Origin: Sphingomicrobium clamense
Lineage (GTDB): Bacteria > Pseudomonadota > Alphaproteobacteria > Sphingomonadales > Sphingomonadaceae
DNA: 64,000 nucleotides
NCBI RefSeq assembly: GCF_019264355.1
Contig: NZ_JAHVAH010000001.1
Coordinates: 1,720,001 to 1,784,000, forward strand
Direction: 5' to 3'
The position numbers and the translations under genes are program-made. Below are positions 1-7,882 of this stretch, in pieces (within the stretch, counting starts at the first letter, position 1; every line of letters starts with the position of its first letter). The notes below the pieces were generated by a model, which was not told the DNA's origin, made no database searches, and was given only the letters and a program-made list of their open reading frames with translations.

Positions 1-1493
1 ACCTTCGGCTTCTCGTCGTGTCGCATCTCGGTGAGGGACGCGTAAGGCGCAGTCACCGTCACGTGAAGGCCGGCGCGCGCGTAGTCTATTTCGACTGCGC
101 CTCTCAGGCTGGCTCGAAGCGAACTGGCAATTAGGGTAGACCCGAAGCCCGTCTTGGTCGGCGGGACGACCTCCGGTCCGTTCATTTCCTGCCAAGTCAG
201 TTTGAAGGTCTCCAGATTACCGACGTGCTTGATTTGCCATTCAATCTCGACTGAGCCGTCGTCGTTTGAAAGAGAACCATATTTGGCGGCGTTCGTGGAC
301 AATTCGTGCAGCGCCATGCCGATACTTTGAGCCGCTGCCGATTTAAGTCGCACGATCGGTCCATCGATTTTAACTCGGGACCCAAAAAGTTGGCTGAAAT
401 GCCCGAGCTGCGCGCACACTAGATCCCGCAGACTTACGCCCTCTTTAGGATTTTCAACCAGTAGATCGTGACTCTTCGCCAATGCTGCGATGCGGTCTTC
501 GAACCGATCGGCAAAATCGTCCAATCCGGCAGCTGCAGTCTGGCGAGCGACGACCTGGATAATGCTAAGCAAGTTCTTGGCTCGGTGATTGACCTCTCGC
601 ATTAATAGTCGTTCGCGCTCTTCGGCCATTTTGCGTTCAGTGATGTCGAAAATAGATGCGAAAAAGATGTTGTCCGCACCGCCGAAATATTGGAGGCGGA
701 CGAATACGTCATAGTGCGAACCGTCTTTACGCTCGTGGATCGTCTCGAACTCGAGAAAGGGGACCTCGCCAGCCTTGAGGGGAGCCACAAAATCGCGAAA
801 CTGCTCTTCGCTGAATTCTGGCTTGATGTCCCAAGGCGTGAGTTTTTGAAGTTCTGTGAGACAATAGCCCAAATTCTCGCGCGCTCCACGGTTAACGAGC
901 TCGAAGCGACATGTGTCTCCGTCGAACACAAATGCCTCACTAACGGATGCCTCCACTATCCGGCCCATCCGCTCGTGGCTTGAGGAAGTGCTTATCCGTT
1001 CCAGCTCAGAAGCCGCCCGACCTGCGAATAAGGCCAAGATCTCTCTTGAAAGATCGGGATTGCCGATTGGTCGATCATTAACACCCGCAAGCAGTCCGAT
1101 GACTTCTCCGGTTGATGATCTCAATGGAATTCCAACGTAGCTCTGCGCGCCCATTTCGCGCAGAAGAGCATCTTGAGGGAAGAGCGATTGTACATCGTCT
1201 GTATAACAGCACGGGCCGTCCCCGATGATGTCTGCGCAGGGCGATCCAGCCAGATCATACACAATATTCTCGGCTGGGCCGTCGCTCCAGACTGCCAAAG
1301 TTTCAGCTTTGGTCTTGTCGTTGTCGGATGGGCGACTCAGAAACACCCATCGAACGCCTAGAGATTTTGAGATCCCTTCGACTAGCGCCGGAAATATGTC
1401 CTCGCCGACGAGGTCGGCGGTCGCTGCAAGCGTCTTGATTGCCACGTCAATCGACATTGCCGAGTGCGTCGCACGAACCGAGGCCGTATCCAT
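1..1493 (-). CDS. HWE-family sensor histidine kinase, GAF-PAS (3' end outside window)
   Basis: Cytoplasmic sensor kinase read on the minus strand from an ATG at 1493; it runs past the left edge of the window, so about 497 residues are visible and the C-terminus is missing. A GAF-like domain covers about residues 15-155 and a PAS domain about 165-280, ending in the usual DITERK-type junction. The phosphoacceptor is His303 in REVNHRAKNLL. The ATPase N-box HELSTNAAKYG and the G1 motif TWQE (W-x-E) define the HWE subclass. No transmembrane segment is seen, so it would sense a cytoplasmic or diffusible signal such as light, redox state or a small ligand. No response regulator is next to it within the window. 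Codon use is less GC-rich than in the genes beyond 7.8 kb. The family call is firm; the signal is unknown. Confidence 0.9.
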   Translation of the reverse strand, partial: MDTASVRATHSAMSIDVAIKTLAATADLVGEDIFPALVEGISKSLGVRWVFLSRPSDNDKTKAETLAVWSDGPAENIVYDLAGSPCADIIGDGPCCYTDDVQSLFPQDALLREMGAQSYVGIPLRSSTGEVIGLLAGVNDRPIGNPDLSREILALFAGRAASELERISTSSSHERMGRIVEASVSEAFVFDGDTCRFELVNRGARENLGYCLTELQKLTPWDIKPEFSEEQFRDFVAPLKAGEVPFLEFETIHERKDGSHYDVFVRLQYFGGADNIFFASIFDITERKMAEERERLLMREVNHRAKNLLSIIQVVARQTAAAGLDDFADRFEDRIAALAKSHDLLVENPKEGVSLRDLVCAQLGHFSQLFGSRVKIDGPIVRLKSAAAQSIGMALHELSTNAAKYGSLSNDDGSVEIEWQIKHVGNLETFKLTWQEMNGPEVVPPTKTGFGSTLIASSLRASLRGAVEIDYARAGLHVTVTAPYASLTEMRHDEKPK

Positions 1494-1771
1494 TTGAATA
1501 CCCTTCTCAAGGAACCATACGCGCACTCATCAGTGGAGGCAAAGAATGATTAGAGTCTAAAAGACGCACGGAAAATCACGGTTGGTAGCGACCGTAATCG
1601 CTGTGTCGGTGATGCATCTCCGCCGCGCGTGTTGCAGAGACCAGCGGAACATTTCGACTGATGTTTCGTTATTGATTTGAAGCATTGTTGCCGAGCATGC
1701 TTCAATAAGGGAAGTCTCGTCACGATGTGGCGAGACTTTTCGCGCAGTGAGTATTCCGGCCGTGATCTCTC

Positions 1772-2059
1772 CTAGCGGATTTGCGACATGATGTGGCTCA
1801 AAACCGCGGGATATATCGGCTTCTCGAACTCCAGACCGGCTTCGAATTTTTCGCACCAGCAAACATAGGCCGCAATAGCTTCTAACCCCGGGAACCTAAT
1901 GAACACACGGGTGTCTAACTTGACCCGGCTGACCAATGAGACCCGACAGCCGAGCGGGCTGACGTCTAACACCTTCAATTTCTGAGGATGCGCCCCTGGC
2001 TCACGAACTTCGACAGTCGCAACGAATGGCTGGCGTGGGGCTCGGCGTTCGGTCGTCAT
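1772..2059 (-). CDS. PilZ-domain protein (predicted c-di-GMP receptor)
   Basis: Single-domain PilZ protein of 95 residues. The c-di-GMP-binding RxxxR motif is present as R5-R-A-P-R9 and the second motif DxSxxG as D32-V-S-P-L-G37; the spacing fits the compact PilZ barrel. It has no membrane segment or output domain, so it would act by binding a protein partner. It lies divergently from the CHASE2-EAL gene across a 241 bp intergenic region, and both may share that control region. PilZ proteins bind c-di-GMP and adjust motility, adhesion or polysaccharide secretion in other bacteria; the target here is unknown. The 278 bp between this gene and the kinase start hold no convincing gene. Confidence 0.85.
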   Translation of the reverse strand: MTTERRAPRQPFVATVEVREPGAHPQKLKVLDVSPLGCRVSLVSRVKLDTRVFIRFPGLEAIAAYVCWCEKFEAGLEFEKPIYPAVLSHIMSQIR

Positions 2060-2300
2060 AGATCGGCTAAATCGTTAATCATTGAGAGAAAATTGAAAAG
2101 AAATGGTCGACGAGAAGGGCGAATATTCATTGTTTCCGTCTCGTGAAAACCCGCAGTCGACTAGCCAAGAGACGAATGACTTCATTGTTCCTTAGTTAAT
2201 TCCGTGCACAAGAAAATTCATGGCAGAGAGCTTCTCTTTTTCCATGCGTTTTCGCTTTGCCTCCGTTGGCAAGCGCCGCGCATAGGAGGGGTCGATCATT

Positions 2301-4613
2301 ATGGATCGCTTCGCCAAGTTGTCACGCCTTCCTCTCGTAAAAGTGATGCTGTTAGCAGCCGTAGTCATCGCGTTATGGGCAATGACAATCTTCACGTCTT
2401 TCGAGCATTGGCTTCAAGACGCACGCTCGAGTTTAATCGATCGCCAACCGACGAATGACGTGGTCATTGTTGAAATCGATTCTCGCAGTATTTCAGAACT
2501 TGACCAATGGCCATGGCCAAGATCGCATCACGCGAAGTTGGTTGACCGGCTGACAGCCGCAGGCGCCTCAACAATTGCTTTCGACATCGACTTCAGTTCG
2601 CCTTCCTACCAGGGAGATGTGGAATTTGCCGCCGCTATCGAGAAATCTGGGAAGGTGGTTCTGCCCATCTTCTATTCTCATGCGCTTGGTGGCGACGGGA
2701 ATGACATCGATACCGTAAATCGTCCGCTAGATGATTTCAGCATGGCTTGGGTAGGCGCAGTCAACATTTATCCTGACACAAGCGGAACGGTGCGCGACTA
2801 TCCAGCGGCAATTCATATCGATGGACAGGTCACGCCATCGCTAGCCACGGTGCTAGCTGCGAACAGCGCTTGGAGCGATCTCACATTCAGTCCAGACTGG
2901 TCGATCAACCCTTGGGCCATCCCCCGCTATGCGTTCGTAGACGTGATTGAAGAGCGCGTGCCAGCGAATGTCTTTTTAGATAAGCGTGTCATCGTGGGCA
3001 GTGCTGCCGTTGAACTAGGCGACCGTTATGCTGTCCCAGTGCACGGAATCATACCGGGCGTCTTTGTTCAGGCATTGGCAGCGGATTCGCTCATGCAGGG
3101 CAGGGCAATGGCAAAGACCGGATGGGCAGTTACCGTCTTAGGTATCCTGCTAATTGCTCTTTGTTTTCGTCCTCGCAAAGTTGCTCGCCCCGCGCGATAT
3201 GCGCTTGCGGCGGCCGCGACGCTACTCGCTCTATTGGTAGGGCCATTGGCGATTCAAGCGTCGATACCGCTTTTAATTGATAGCGCGCCGTGGATTGTCA
3301 TGTTGATCTCCTGTGCAGTCGCGCAATTTGTCCTTCTGGTCCGGCAAAACATGTATGAGCGCGCTCGGAGCGATGCAGAAAGTGGCCTTCCGAACCGACT
3401 TGCCTTCGAAGAGGCGCTCGATGGCGAACCAAACGTTTCCGTTGTCATCGTCGCTTCCATCCACCGGTTTGCTGATATCCGCGAGGGGATGGGAATGGCC
3501 GCGAGCAGCGAGGCAGTAGTTAAAACTGCTTCGCGTTTGTCTGAGCGATTAGGCGTCCAAGTTCATCGGATCGCACCGGACCTGATTGCATGGCTGGATC
3601 CTGCGGCCACCACTGTTGCAGCAGAGAAACGGATTAGGATCGCCATGGCGATATTCCGAAACGCTGTCCGCACTTCTGAAGGCCTAGTCGATGTGCAGCT
3701 ATCATTCGGTGTCGACGCCGACATGGCTACGCCTAGCGTTTCAAGGATCGAGCATGCCCTTGCAGCGGCTGAATCAGCGCGGCGCGAGGGGCTTCTTTTC
3801 GCAGTGAAGGGCTCTCCTCGCCGGGAACTACGCCGACAACTTGGTCTCATGAGTGAACTGCGGTCTGCCCTGCACGAAGGTCGAGTTTCGCTCGCCTATC
3901 AGCCGAAATTCTCGCTGTCTGATGATAGGATAGTTTCTGTTGAGGCATTAGTCCGCTGGAAAGGTGCGGATGGACAGAACATCCCGCCCGATCACTTCAT
4001 ACCGCTTGCCGAGACCACTGGCATGGTAACAGAGGTGACCTTGTTTGCTCTTCGAGAGACAGCTGCGCAGTTGGTCACTTGGCAGCAGTTTGGGCATGCA
4101 TTGCATGCTTCAGTGAATATTTCCCCGGTCGATCTCGCTGAGTCTGAATTTGTCAGCAATGTCGAAGCAATCTTGGAAGAGGAGCGACTCGACTCTTCGG
4201 TCTTGACCTTGGAAATCACCGAAAGTGCTTTCATTCGTTCGCCCGCGCAGACCATTGCGAGTCTTAAGCGTCTGCGCGAACTTGGTTTGCGTCTTTCGAT
4301 AGACGACTACGGGACTGGTCTTTCCACTCTATCCTATCTTCAACAGATGCCAGTGCAGGAGCTCAAGATCGACCGTTGTTTCATCGAAGGCCTGTCAAAG
4401 ATGTCCAGCGATCAGGTGCTTGTGCGCTCCACAATCGAAATGGCGCATGAGCTCGGACTGACGGTGGTAGCCGAGGGGGTCGAGGACAAAGAGACCCTCG
4501 AATTACTTCGCCGTCTCGGATGCGACCAGGTGCAGGGCTATCTTATCGGAAGGCCAATGACGGCTGGTGAGATAATGAAGATATGCGGTGCCTGCCGAAA
4601 ATTTGTCGCGTAA
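2301..4613 (+). CDS. CHASE2 sensor with degenerate GGDEF and intact EAL domain (c-di-GMP phosphodiesterase)
   Basis: Inner-membrane signalling protein of 770 residues. One N-terminal membrane segment (about residues 8-30) precedes an extracytoplasmic CHASE2 sensor (about 40-265), then three close membrane segments (about 272-346). The GGDEF-like domain (about 357-515) keeps the SGLPNR entry motif but has no GGDEF signature; the equivalent place reads APDLIAW, so it should not make c-di-GMP. The EAL domain (about 525-765) has E548-A-L, NISPVDL, EITES, DDYGTG, LKID, AEGVED and QGY, so catalysis is expected: hydrolysis of c-di-GMP to pGpG. An AGGAGG sequence lies 11 nt before the ATG. It is followed after 81 bp by the FecR-repeat gene and then the barrel gene. 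CHASE2 proteins are often found beside FecR-type proteins, which supports one functional unit. Confidence 0.9.
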   Translation: MDRFAKLSRLPLVKVMLLAAVVIALWAMTIFTSFEHWLQDARSSLIDRQPTNDVVIVEIDSRSISELDQWPWPRSHHAKLVDRLTAAGASTIAFDIDFSSPSYQGDVEFAAAIEKSGKVVLPIFYSHALGGDGNDIDTVNRPLDDFSMAWVGAVNIYPDTSGTVRDYPAAIHIDGQVTPSLATVLAANSAWSDLTFSPDWSINPWAIPRYAFVDVIEERVPANVFLDKRVIVGSAAVELGDRYAVPVHGIIPGVFVQALAADSLMQGRAMAKTGWAVTVLGILLIALCFRPRKVARPARYALAAAATLLALLVGPLAIQASIPLLIDSAPWIVMLISCAVAQFVLLVRQNMYERARSDAESGLPNRLAFEEALDGEPNVSVVIVASIHRFADIREGMGMAASSEAVVKTASRLSERLGVQVHRIAPDLIAWLDPAATTVAAEKRIRIAMAIFRNAVRTSEGLVDVQLSFGVDADMATPSVSRIEHALAAAESARREGLLFAVKGSPRRELRRQLGLMSELRSALHEGRVSLAYQPKFSLSDDRIVSVEALVRWKGADGQNIPPDHFIPLAETTGMVTEVTLFALRETAAQLVTWQQFGHALHASVNISPVDLAESEFVSNVEAILEEERLDSSVLTLEITESAFIRSPAQTIASLKRLRELGLRLSIDDYGTGLSTLSYLQQMPVQELKIDRCFIEGLSKMSSDQVLVRSTIEMAHELGLTVVAEGVEDKETLELLRRLGCDQVQGYLIGRPMTAGEIMKICGACRKFVA

Positions 4614-4640
4614 TTTCAGTCGGTTGCTTAGTTAAAATCG

Positions 4641-4669
4641 TAACAACCGAGTATGGTCAATCGTTGTTA
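4641..4669. promoter_or_regulatory. Inverted repeat between the CHASE2-EAL and FecR genes
   Basis: TAACAAC (4641-4647) is repeated inverted as GTTGTTA (4663-4669) with a 15 nt spacer, inside the 81 bp gap between the two genes. There is no following T-run, so it is not a standard intrinsic terminator. It could be an operator or an mRNA hairpin that sets the ratio of the two products. No regulator is known for it. Confidence 0.3.
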
Positions 4670-4694
4670 GCTCAGTCCAGTTAAATTCTGCAAG

Positions 4695-6230
4695 ATGAGC
4701 CAAAAGCTATTCTCGCAAATTCGAGTTCTTTGCGGACTCTTTTTGATCTTCATCGCGGCCCCCGCAACTGCCAGCAGCGGAGCATGGACCGTCACGCAAA
4801 AATCGGGACAGGTCGAGGTCATTCGGGCTGGCATGCATCCGGCGTCAGTCGATATAAACTCCAGCCTTAATGCTGGTGATACGGTGGTGACCGGCAGCGA
4901 TGGCCGGGCTATGCTGGCACGTGGAAGCGACTATGTGCTCATAAACGCTAACAGCCGGCTCACTATTCCAGTCGAAAAACGACCCGACGGTTTTACTCGT
5001 CTGAAGCAATGGTTCGGATCCGTTTTTTACAGTGTAGAAACCACTGGGAAACCACATTTCGAAGTCGAGACGCCATTACTCGCGGCCGTCGTGAAGGGCA
5101 CACAATTTACGGTGTCTGTCGAAGCTGATCGTGCTTCGGTGCGGGTGACTGAAGGTGTTGTAGAAGTTAGCACTGCAGATCGTCTCGCAAGCCGCGAAGT
5201 GGAAGCTGGCACTATCGCAACAGTCTCGGTTGGCACCAACGGTGTAATCGATCTCACCCCAGCCTTCGACCATTCGGCGGAGCCTGATCAAGGGGTCCCG
5301 GCCGACCGTGCAAGTAGCGTTTCACCAGCTTTTCTAGTCCCCAACAATCTGCCTGGTGCCGTAATAGCCTCCCTACCGCTGCAATTGTCTGTCGATCTTT
5401 ATGAGGGTGTGGCTCCTCAAGCGAATTCCGTTGTAAATGGAAGCGCATTGAAGAGCGCGGCGCTAGACGCACTATCCCCGCACTCCGTCGACCAATCATC
5501 AGTGGTTGGAACTAAGGCTGTTGAGGGGGCCTCTGCAGCTCTGGAAGACACTCATAAAGAGCTGTCAGTCGAGTTGGTTGACGAAATTCTTAGCGAGACG
5601 AGCGACGCGGTTACAGAGGTGGTCGAGGAGGCCATGAGCGAGGCGGTCGAGGAAAATATTGAGGCGGTAGTTGACATCGTCGATGAAGCGGTTGGCGATG
5701 TAGTGTCCGAGACGGTCTCCGATGCGGTCGATGAGGTCGTTGATGACACCGTCGAAGAAGCGGTTGAGGAAGTCGTCGAAGAGGCTGTCGAGGAAGTCGT
5801 CGAAGAGGCTGTCGAGGAAGTCGTCGAAGAGGCTGTCGAGGAAGTCGTCGAAGAGGCTGTCGAGGAAGTCGTCGAAGAAGCGGTTGAGGAAGTCGTCGAA
5901 GAGGCTGTCGAGGAAGTCGTCGAAGAGGCGGTTGAGGAGGCTGTCGAAGAAGTCGTCGAAGAAGCGGTTGAGGAAGTCGTCGAAGAGGCCGTTGAGGAGG
6001 TCGTCGAAGAAGCGGTTGAGGAAGTCGTCGAAGAGGCCGTTGAGGAAGTCGTCGAAGAGGCTGTCGAGGAAGTCGTCGAAGAAGCGGTTGAGGAAGTCGT
6101 CGAAGAGGCCGTCGAGGAAGTCGTCGAAGAGGCTGTCGAGGAGGCGGTTGAGGAGGCTGTCGAAGAGGCCGTCGAGGAGGTCGTCGAAGGGGCTGTGGAA
6201 GAAACGGTTAGCAGCTTGCTGGGGGGCTGA
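4695..6230 (+). CDS. Secreted FecR-domain protein with long VEEA/VEEV repeat tail
   Basis: Protein of 511 residues with a Sec signal peptide (hydrophobic stretch about residues 8-27, ending ATAS). A FecR domain follows (about 40-140), including the typical HFEVETPLLAAVVKGTQF stretch. Residues about 185-290 are a variable linker. From about residue 297 a degenerate, then from 353 to about 503 a nearly perfect, four-residue repeat (VEEA or VEEV) forms a highly acidic tail predicted to be helical; the last residues are SSLLGG. No membrane anchor or sorting motif is seen, so it should be periplasmic or surface-exposed. An unbroken helix of about 150 residues would be roughly 225 angstroms long, near the width of the periplasm. 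Upstream CHASE2-EAL and downstream barrel suggest it links an outer-membrane part to the inner-membrane sensor; this is inference. The frame is fixed by the FecR domain. Confidence 0.85.
   Translation: MSQKLFSQIRVLCGLFLIFIAAPATASSGAWTVTQKSGQVEVIRAGMHPASVDINSSLNAGDTVVTGSDGRAMLARGSDYVLINANSRLTIPVEKRPDGFTRLKQWFGSVFYSVETTGKPHFEVETPLLAAVVKGTQFTVSVEADRASVRVTEGVVEVSTADRLASREVEAGTIATVSVGTNGVIDLTPAFDHSAEPDQGVPADRASSVSPAFLVPNNLPGAVIASLPLQLSVDLYEGVAPQANSVVNGSALKSAALDALSPHSVDQSSVVGTKAVEGASAALEDTHKELSVELVDEILSETSDAVTEVVEEAMSEAVEENIEAVVDIVDEAVGDVVSETVSDAVDEVVDDTVEEAVEEVVEEAVEEVVEEAVEEVVEEAVEEVVEEAVEEVVEEAVEEVVEEAVEEVVEEAVEEAVEEVVEEAVEEVVEEAVEEVVEEAVEEVVEEAVEEVVEEAVEEVVEEAVEEVVEEAVEEVVEEAVEEAVEEAVEEAVEEVVEGAVEETVSSLLGG
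5751..6203 (+). repeat. In-frame tandem repeat of 12/24 bp units
   Basis: About 38 consecutive 12 bp units encode VEEA or VEEV; many pair into near-identical 24 bp units. Variation is mostly in a few codons (gctgtcgag versus gcggttgag or gccgttgag), so expansion looks recent. Because the unit is a multiple of three, copy-number change would lengthen or shorten the tail without breaking the frame. The repeat has no spacers and is not a CRISPR. Confidence 0.95.
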
Positions 6231-6295
6231 GTCCCTTAGGAGCGGTAAAAATCGTCCTAACCTTCTCTCAATCAATTTCAGCGATAAAGCGCGGC

Positions 6296-7216
6296 ATGAA
6301 TTCGTTCGAATATCTCTGCCGTCTGACTGCGGTCATCTTTTCCATCATTGGAATTGCTGTTTCTTCATACGCTCAGTCGGGTGAGCGTTGGGAAGCTTCA
6401 TTCGAAGCGACCAGCTTTTACGATAGTCAGTTGGCCGTCGAGGAAGCGGATGTATCGCAAGAATCCGGCGATATCGGCATCCAACTAGGGGTAAATCTTA
6501 ATTTTAAGCCGGTGAAGACAGAGACCCTAGACGTCGAGATTGCATATAAGTTCGGGCAGACGCTTCACACGGAATTCAGCGAATTCGATCTTCAATCCCA
6601 CCGTGCGAGTGCTTCACTCACGCGCCGCATCGGGAAAGTCAGGATCGGACTGCGGGCTGATGGCACGAATATTCGGCTCGCAAATGACCCGTTTTTGAAC
6701 CTCTTGTCTGTGTCGCCCAGTGTCGGCATCTTCTTGCAAGAGAGTGTCTTTCTGCGCGGACATATCCAGGTGGCAGAGAAGAGCTTTACTGAGCTCGAAC
6801 AACGAAACGCGAGCATACAGCAGGCTGGTGCCAATTTATTCCGGTTTCACAAAGGCGGACGCGGCTACTTGCAGGGTAGTCTGCTGCTCGAGCGTGAAAA
6901 TGCGGTAGACCCGGCGCTCGACTTTGACGGAGTGAGCGGCTCTGTTGCTTGGAAGCATCCGCTAGGTAGCGACCGTGACGCGCCTTCTATCAAGCTCACC
7001 GCCGACTACCGCCACCGCGATTATGATGCCATCACCCCTGTGATGGGTGCAGAACGAACAGAAACCCGTTTCCGAACTGGTGCAGATCTCGAGTGCATCC
7101 TGACACAGGAATTGAGTGCCGAAATTGCCTATCGTTATACCGATCGCAACTCCAATTTCCCTTCGGCAGATTACAATGAGCACCGCGCCGCACTAAAGCT
7201 CATGTTTCGTTTCTAA
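6296..7216 (+). CDS. Putative outer-membrane beta-barrel protein
   Basis: Protein of 306 residues with an N-terminal signal peptide (hydrophobic about residues 9-22, ending SSYAQS). The rest alternates polar and hydrophobic residues in many short strands, rich in aromatic girdle residues, and ends in Phe (KLMFRF), the usual C-terminal signature recognised by the BAM machinery. The final strands (for example HRAALKLMFRF) resemble barrels that NCBI names outer membrane beta-barrel protein; no closer family is recognised. It starts 65 bp after the FecR-repeat gene, which contains a small TTAGGA...TCCTAA hairpin (6236-6260), and is probably in the same operon. It could be the surface anchor, pore or receptor of the CHASE2/FecR module. 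Base composition matches the rest of the AT-richer region. Confidence 0.75.
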   Translation: MNSFEYLCRLTAVIFSIIGIAVSSYAQSGERWEASFEATSFYDSQLAVEEADVSQESGDIGIQLGVNLNFKPVKTETLDVEIAYKFGQTLHTEFSEFDLQSHRASASLTRRIGKVRIGLRADGTNIRLANDPFLNLLSVSPSVGIFLQESVFLRGHIQVAEKSFTELEQRNASIQQAGANLFRFHKGGRGYLQGSLLLERENAVDPALDFDGVSGSVAWKHPLGSDRDAPSIKLTADYRHRDYDAITPVMGAERTETRFRTGADLECILTQELSAEIAYRYTDRNSNFPSADYNEHRAALKLMFRF

Positions 7217-7340
7217 GCCGATGATACTGGGCCGCCCAACTAGATGACGTGTCGGCCCTTATAACCCTCGACCGCTACGAACGAATACTACGAGTAAGGT
7301 GCGTTTTTCGGTTTAGGGGTAGAAAACTGATGTTATGGCT

Positions 7341-7371
7341 GATGTCCGCTTCTGGGTCGTTAGTGGACATC
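7341..7371. repeat. Palindromic hairpin element with CTTCTGGGTCG-type loop
   Basis: GATGTCCGCT (7341-7350) pairs with AGTGGACATC (7362-7371), ten base pairs with one G-T pair, around the loop TCTGGGTCGTT. From memory, a very similar hairpin (TGTCCGCTTCTGGGTCG...) is scattered through intergenic regions of many alphaproteobacteria and produces spurious short protein annotations. Only one copy is seen in this window, so its status as a dispersed repeat rests on recall. Confidence 0.5.
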
Positions 7372-7667
7372 GCGGATGATAAGCGTTCGAGCGGCCCCTC
7401 TCTACTCAAACGTCGCCAAGAGCTGACATTCGGCTAACGGCCCAGGTGCGGACCTCACGTCGGCTAGCTGCTACTTGTTTGTAGGGGAGTAAGCGGATCG
7501 GAATCGGAGAATAACCTGCCGAGCGTAGTTGGGAGGTCTAAATCGCATGCCTACAGTTCCCCGCAGTTTACACGCCAAAAAGCAAGAAATGGCGATTAAA
7601 GCATTGTCTTTTCACGCAAATGTACGGAATCGTCTTAAGCTTAAATGGGCGCAGTTTACATTCGATC

Positions 7668-7695
7668 TTGACGCCGAAATTAAGAAATCTATGAG
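7668..7695 (+). promoter_or_regulatory. Possible promoter of tRNA-Gly
   Basis: TTGACG (7668-7673) and TATGAG (7690-7695) are separated by 16 nt and end 15 nt before the mature tRNA. The arrangement fits a vegetative sigma-70-type promoter with a very short leader. It is judged by eye only. Confidence 0.35.
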
Positions 7696-7710
7696 CGTCC
7701 TCAATGCGAT

Positions 7711-7784
7711 GCGGGTGTAGCTCAATGGTAGAGCAGGAGCTTCCCAAGCTTAAGACGAGGGTTCGATTCCCTTCACCCGCTCCA
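7711..7784 (+). tRNA. tRNA-Gly (anticodon CCC)
   Basis: A complete cloverleaf can be drawn: acceptor GCGGGTG with CACCCGC, D-arm GCTC/GAGC, anticodon loop TTCCCAA (CCC, reading GGG), T-arm AGGG/CCCT with TTCGATT, and an encoded 3' TCCA. The anticodon stem (GGAGC with GCTTA) has one G-T pair and a mismatch at its outer pair. It closely matches bacterial glycine tRNAs with this anticodon. Just downstream an imperfect hairpin (7786-7813) lies before the OmpA-like gene on the other strand. The gene marks the right border of the AT-richer segment. Confidence 0.95.
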
Positions 7785-7882
7785 TCGACTTTTCGTCCGG
7801 GGGATGAAAATCGGTGGAGCGCTGCGGTGTGGCCAAGCCGCCCGCAGGCGACTGGCTACATTCCTTTCGCAGGATTGTATGT

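Larger units (their letters stand above)
7217..7710. other. 494 bp without a convincing gene, between the barrel gene and the tRNA
   Basis: Two short forward reading frames (7249-7437 and 7529-7720) are open here, but they have no ribosome binding site, no recognisable product, and the second runs into the tRNA. The stretch contains a palindromic hairpin element and a possible tRNA promoter, listed separately. The compositional change from the AT-richer left part to the GC-rich backbone falls at its right end. Confidence 0.6.

Noticed and set aside
1557..1862. Minus-strand 101-residue frame between the kinase and PilZ genes
   Set aside because: It shares DNA with the PilZ gene in another frame and shows no family or ribosome site; it may be remains of an older gene but cannot be supported.
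5751..6203. CRISPR array
   Set aside because: The repeats are continuous and coding, without unique spacers, and no cas gene is near.
5565..6384. 220-residue basic frame (5722-6384) and 236-residue antisense frame (5565-6275) over the repeat
   Set aside because: They are open only because the 12 bp repeat keeps every frame open. The FecR domain and signal peptide fix the real frame.
7529..7720. 63-residue forward frame MGGLNRMPTVPRSLHA...
   Set aside because: No ribosome binding site, no similarity, and it ends inside the tRNA.
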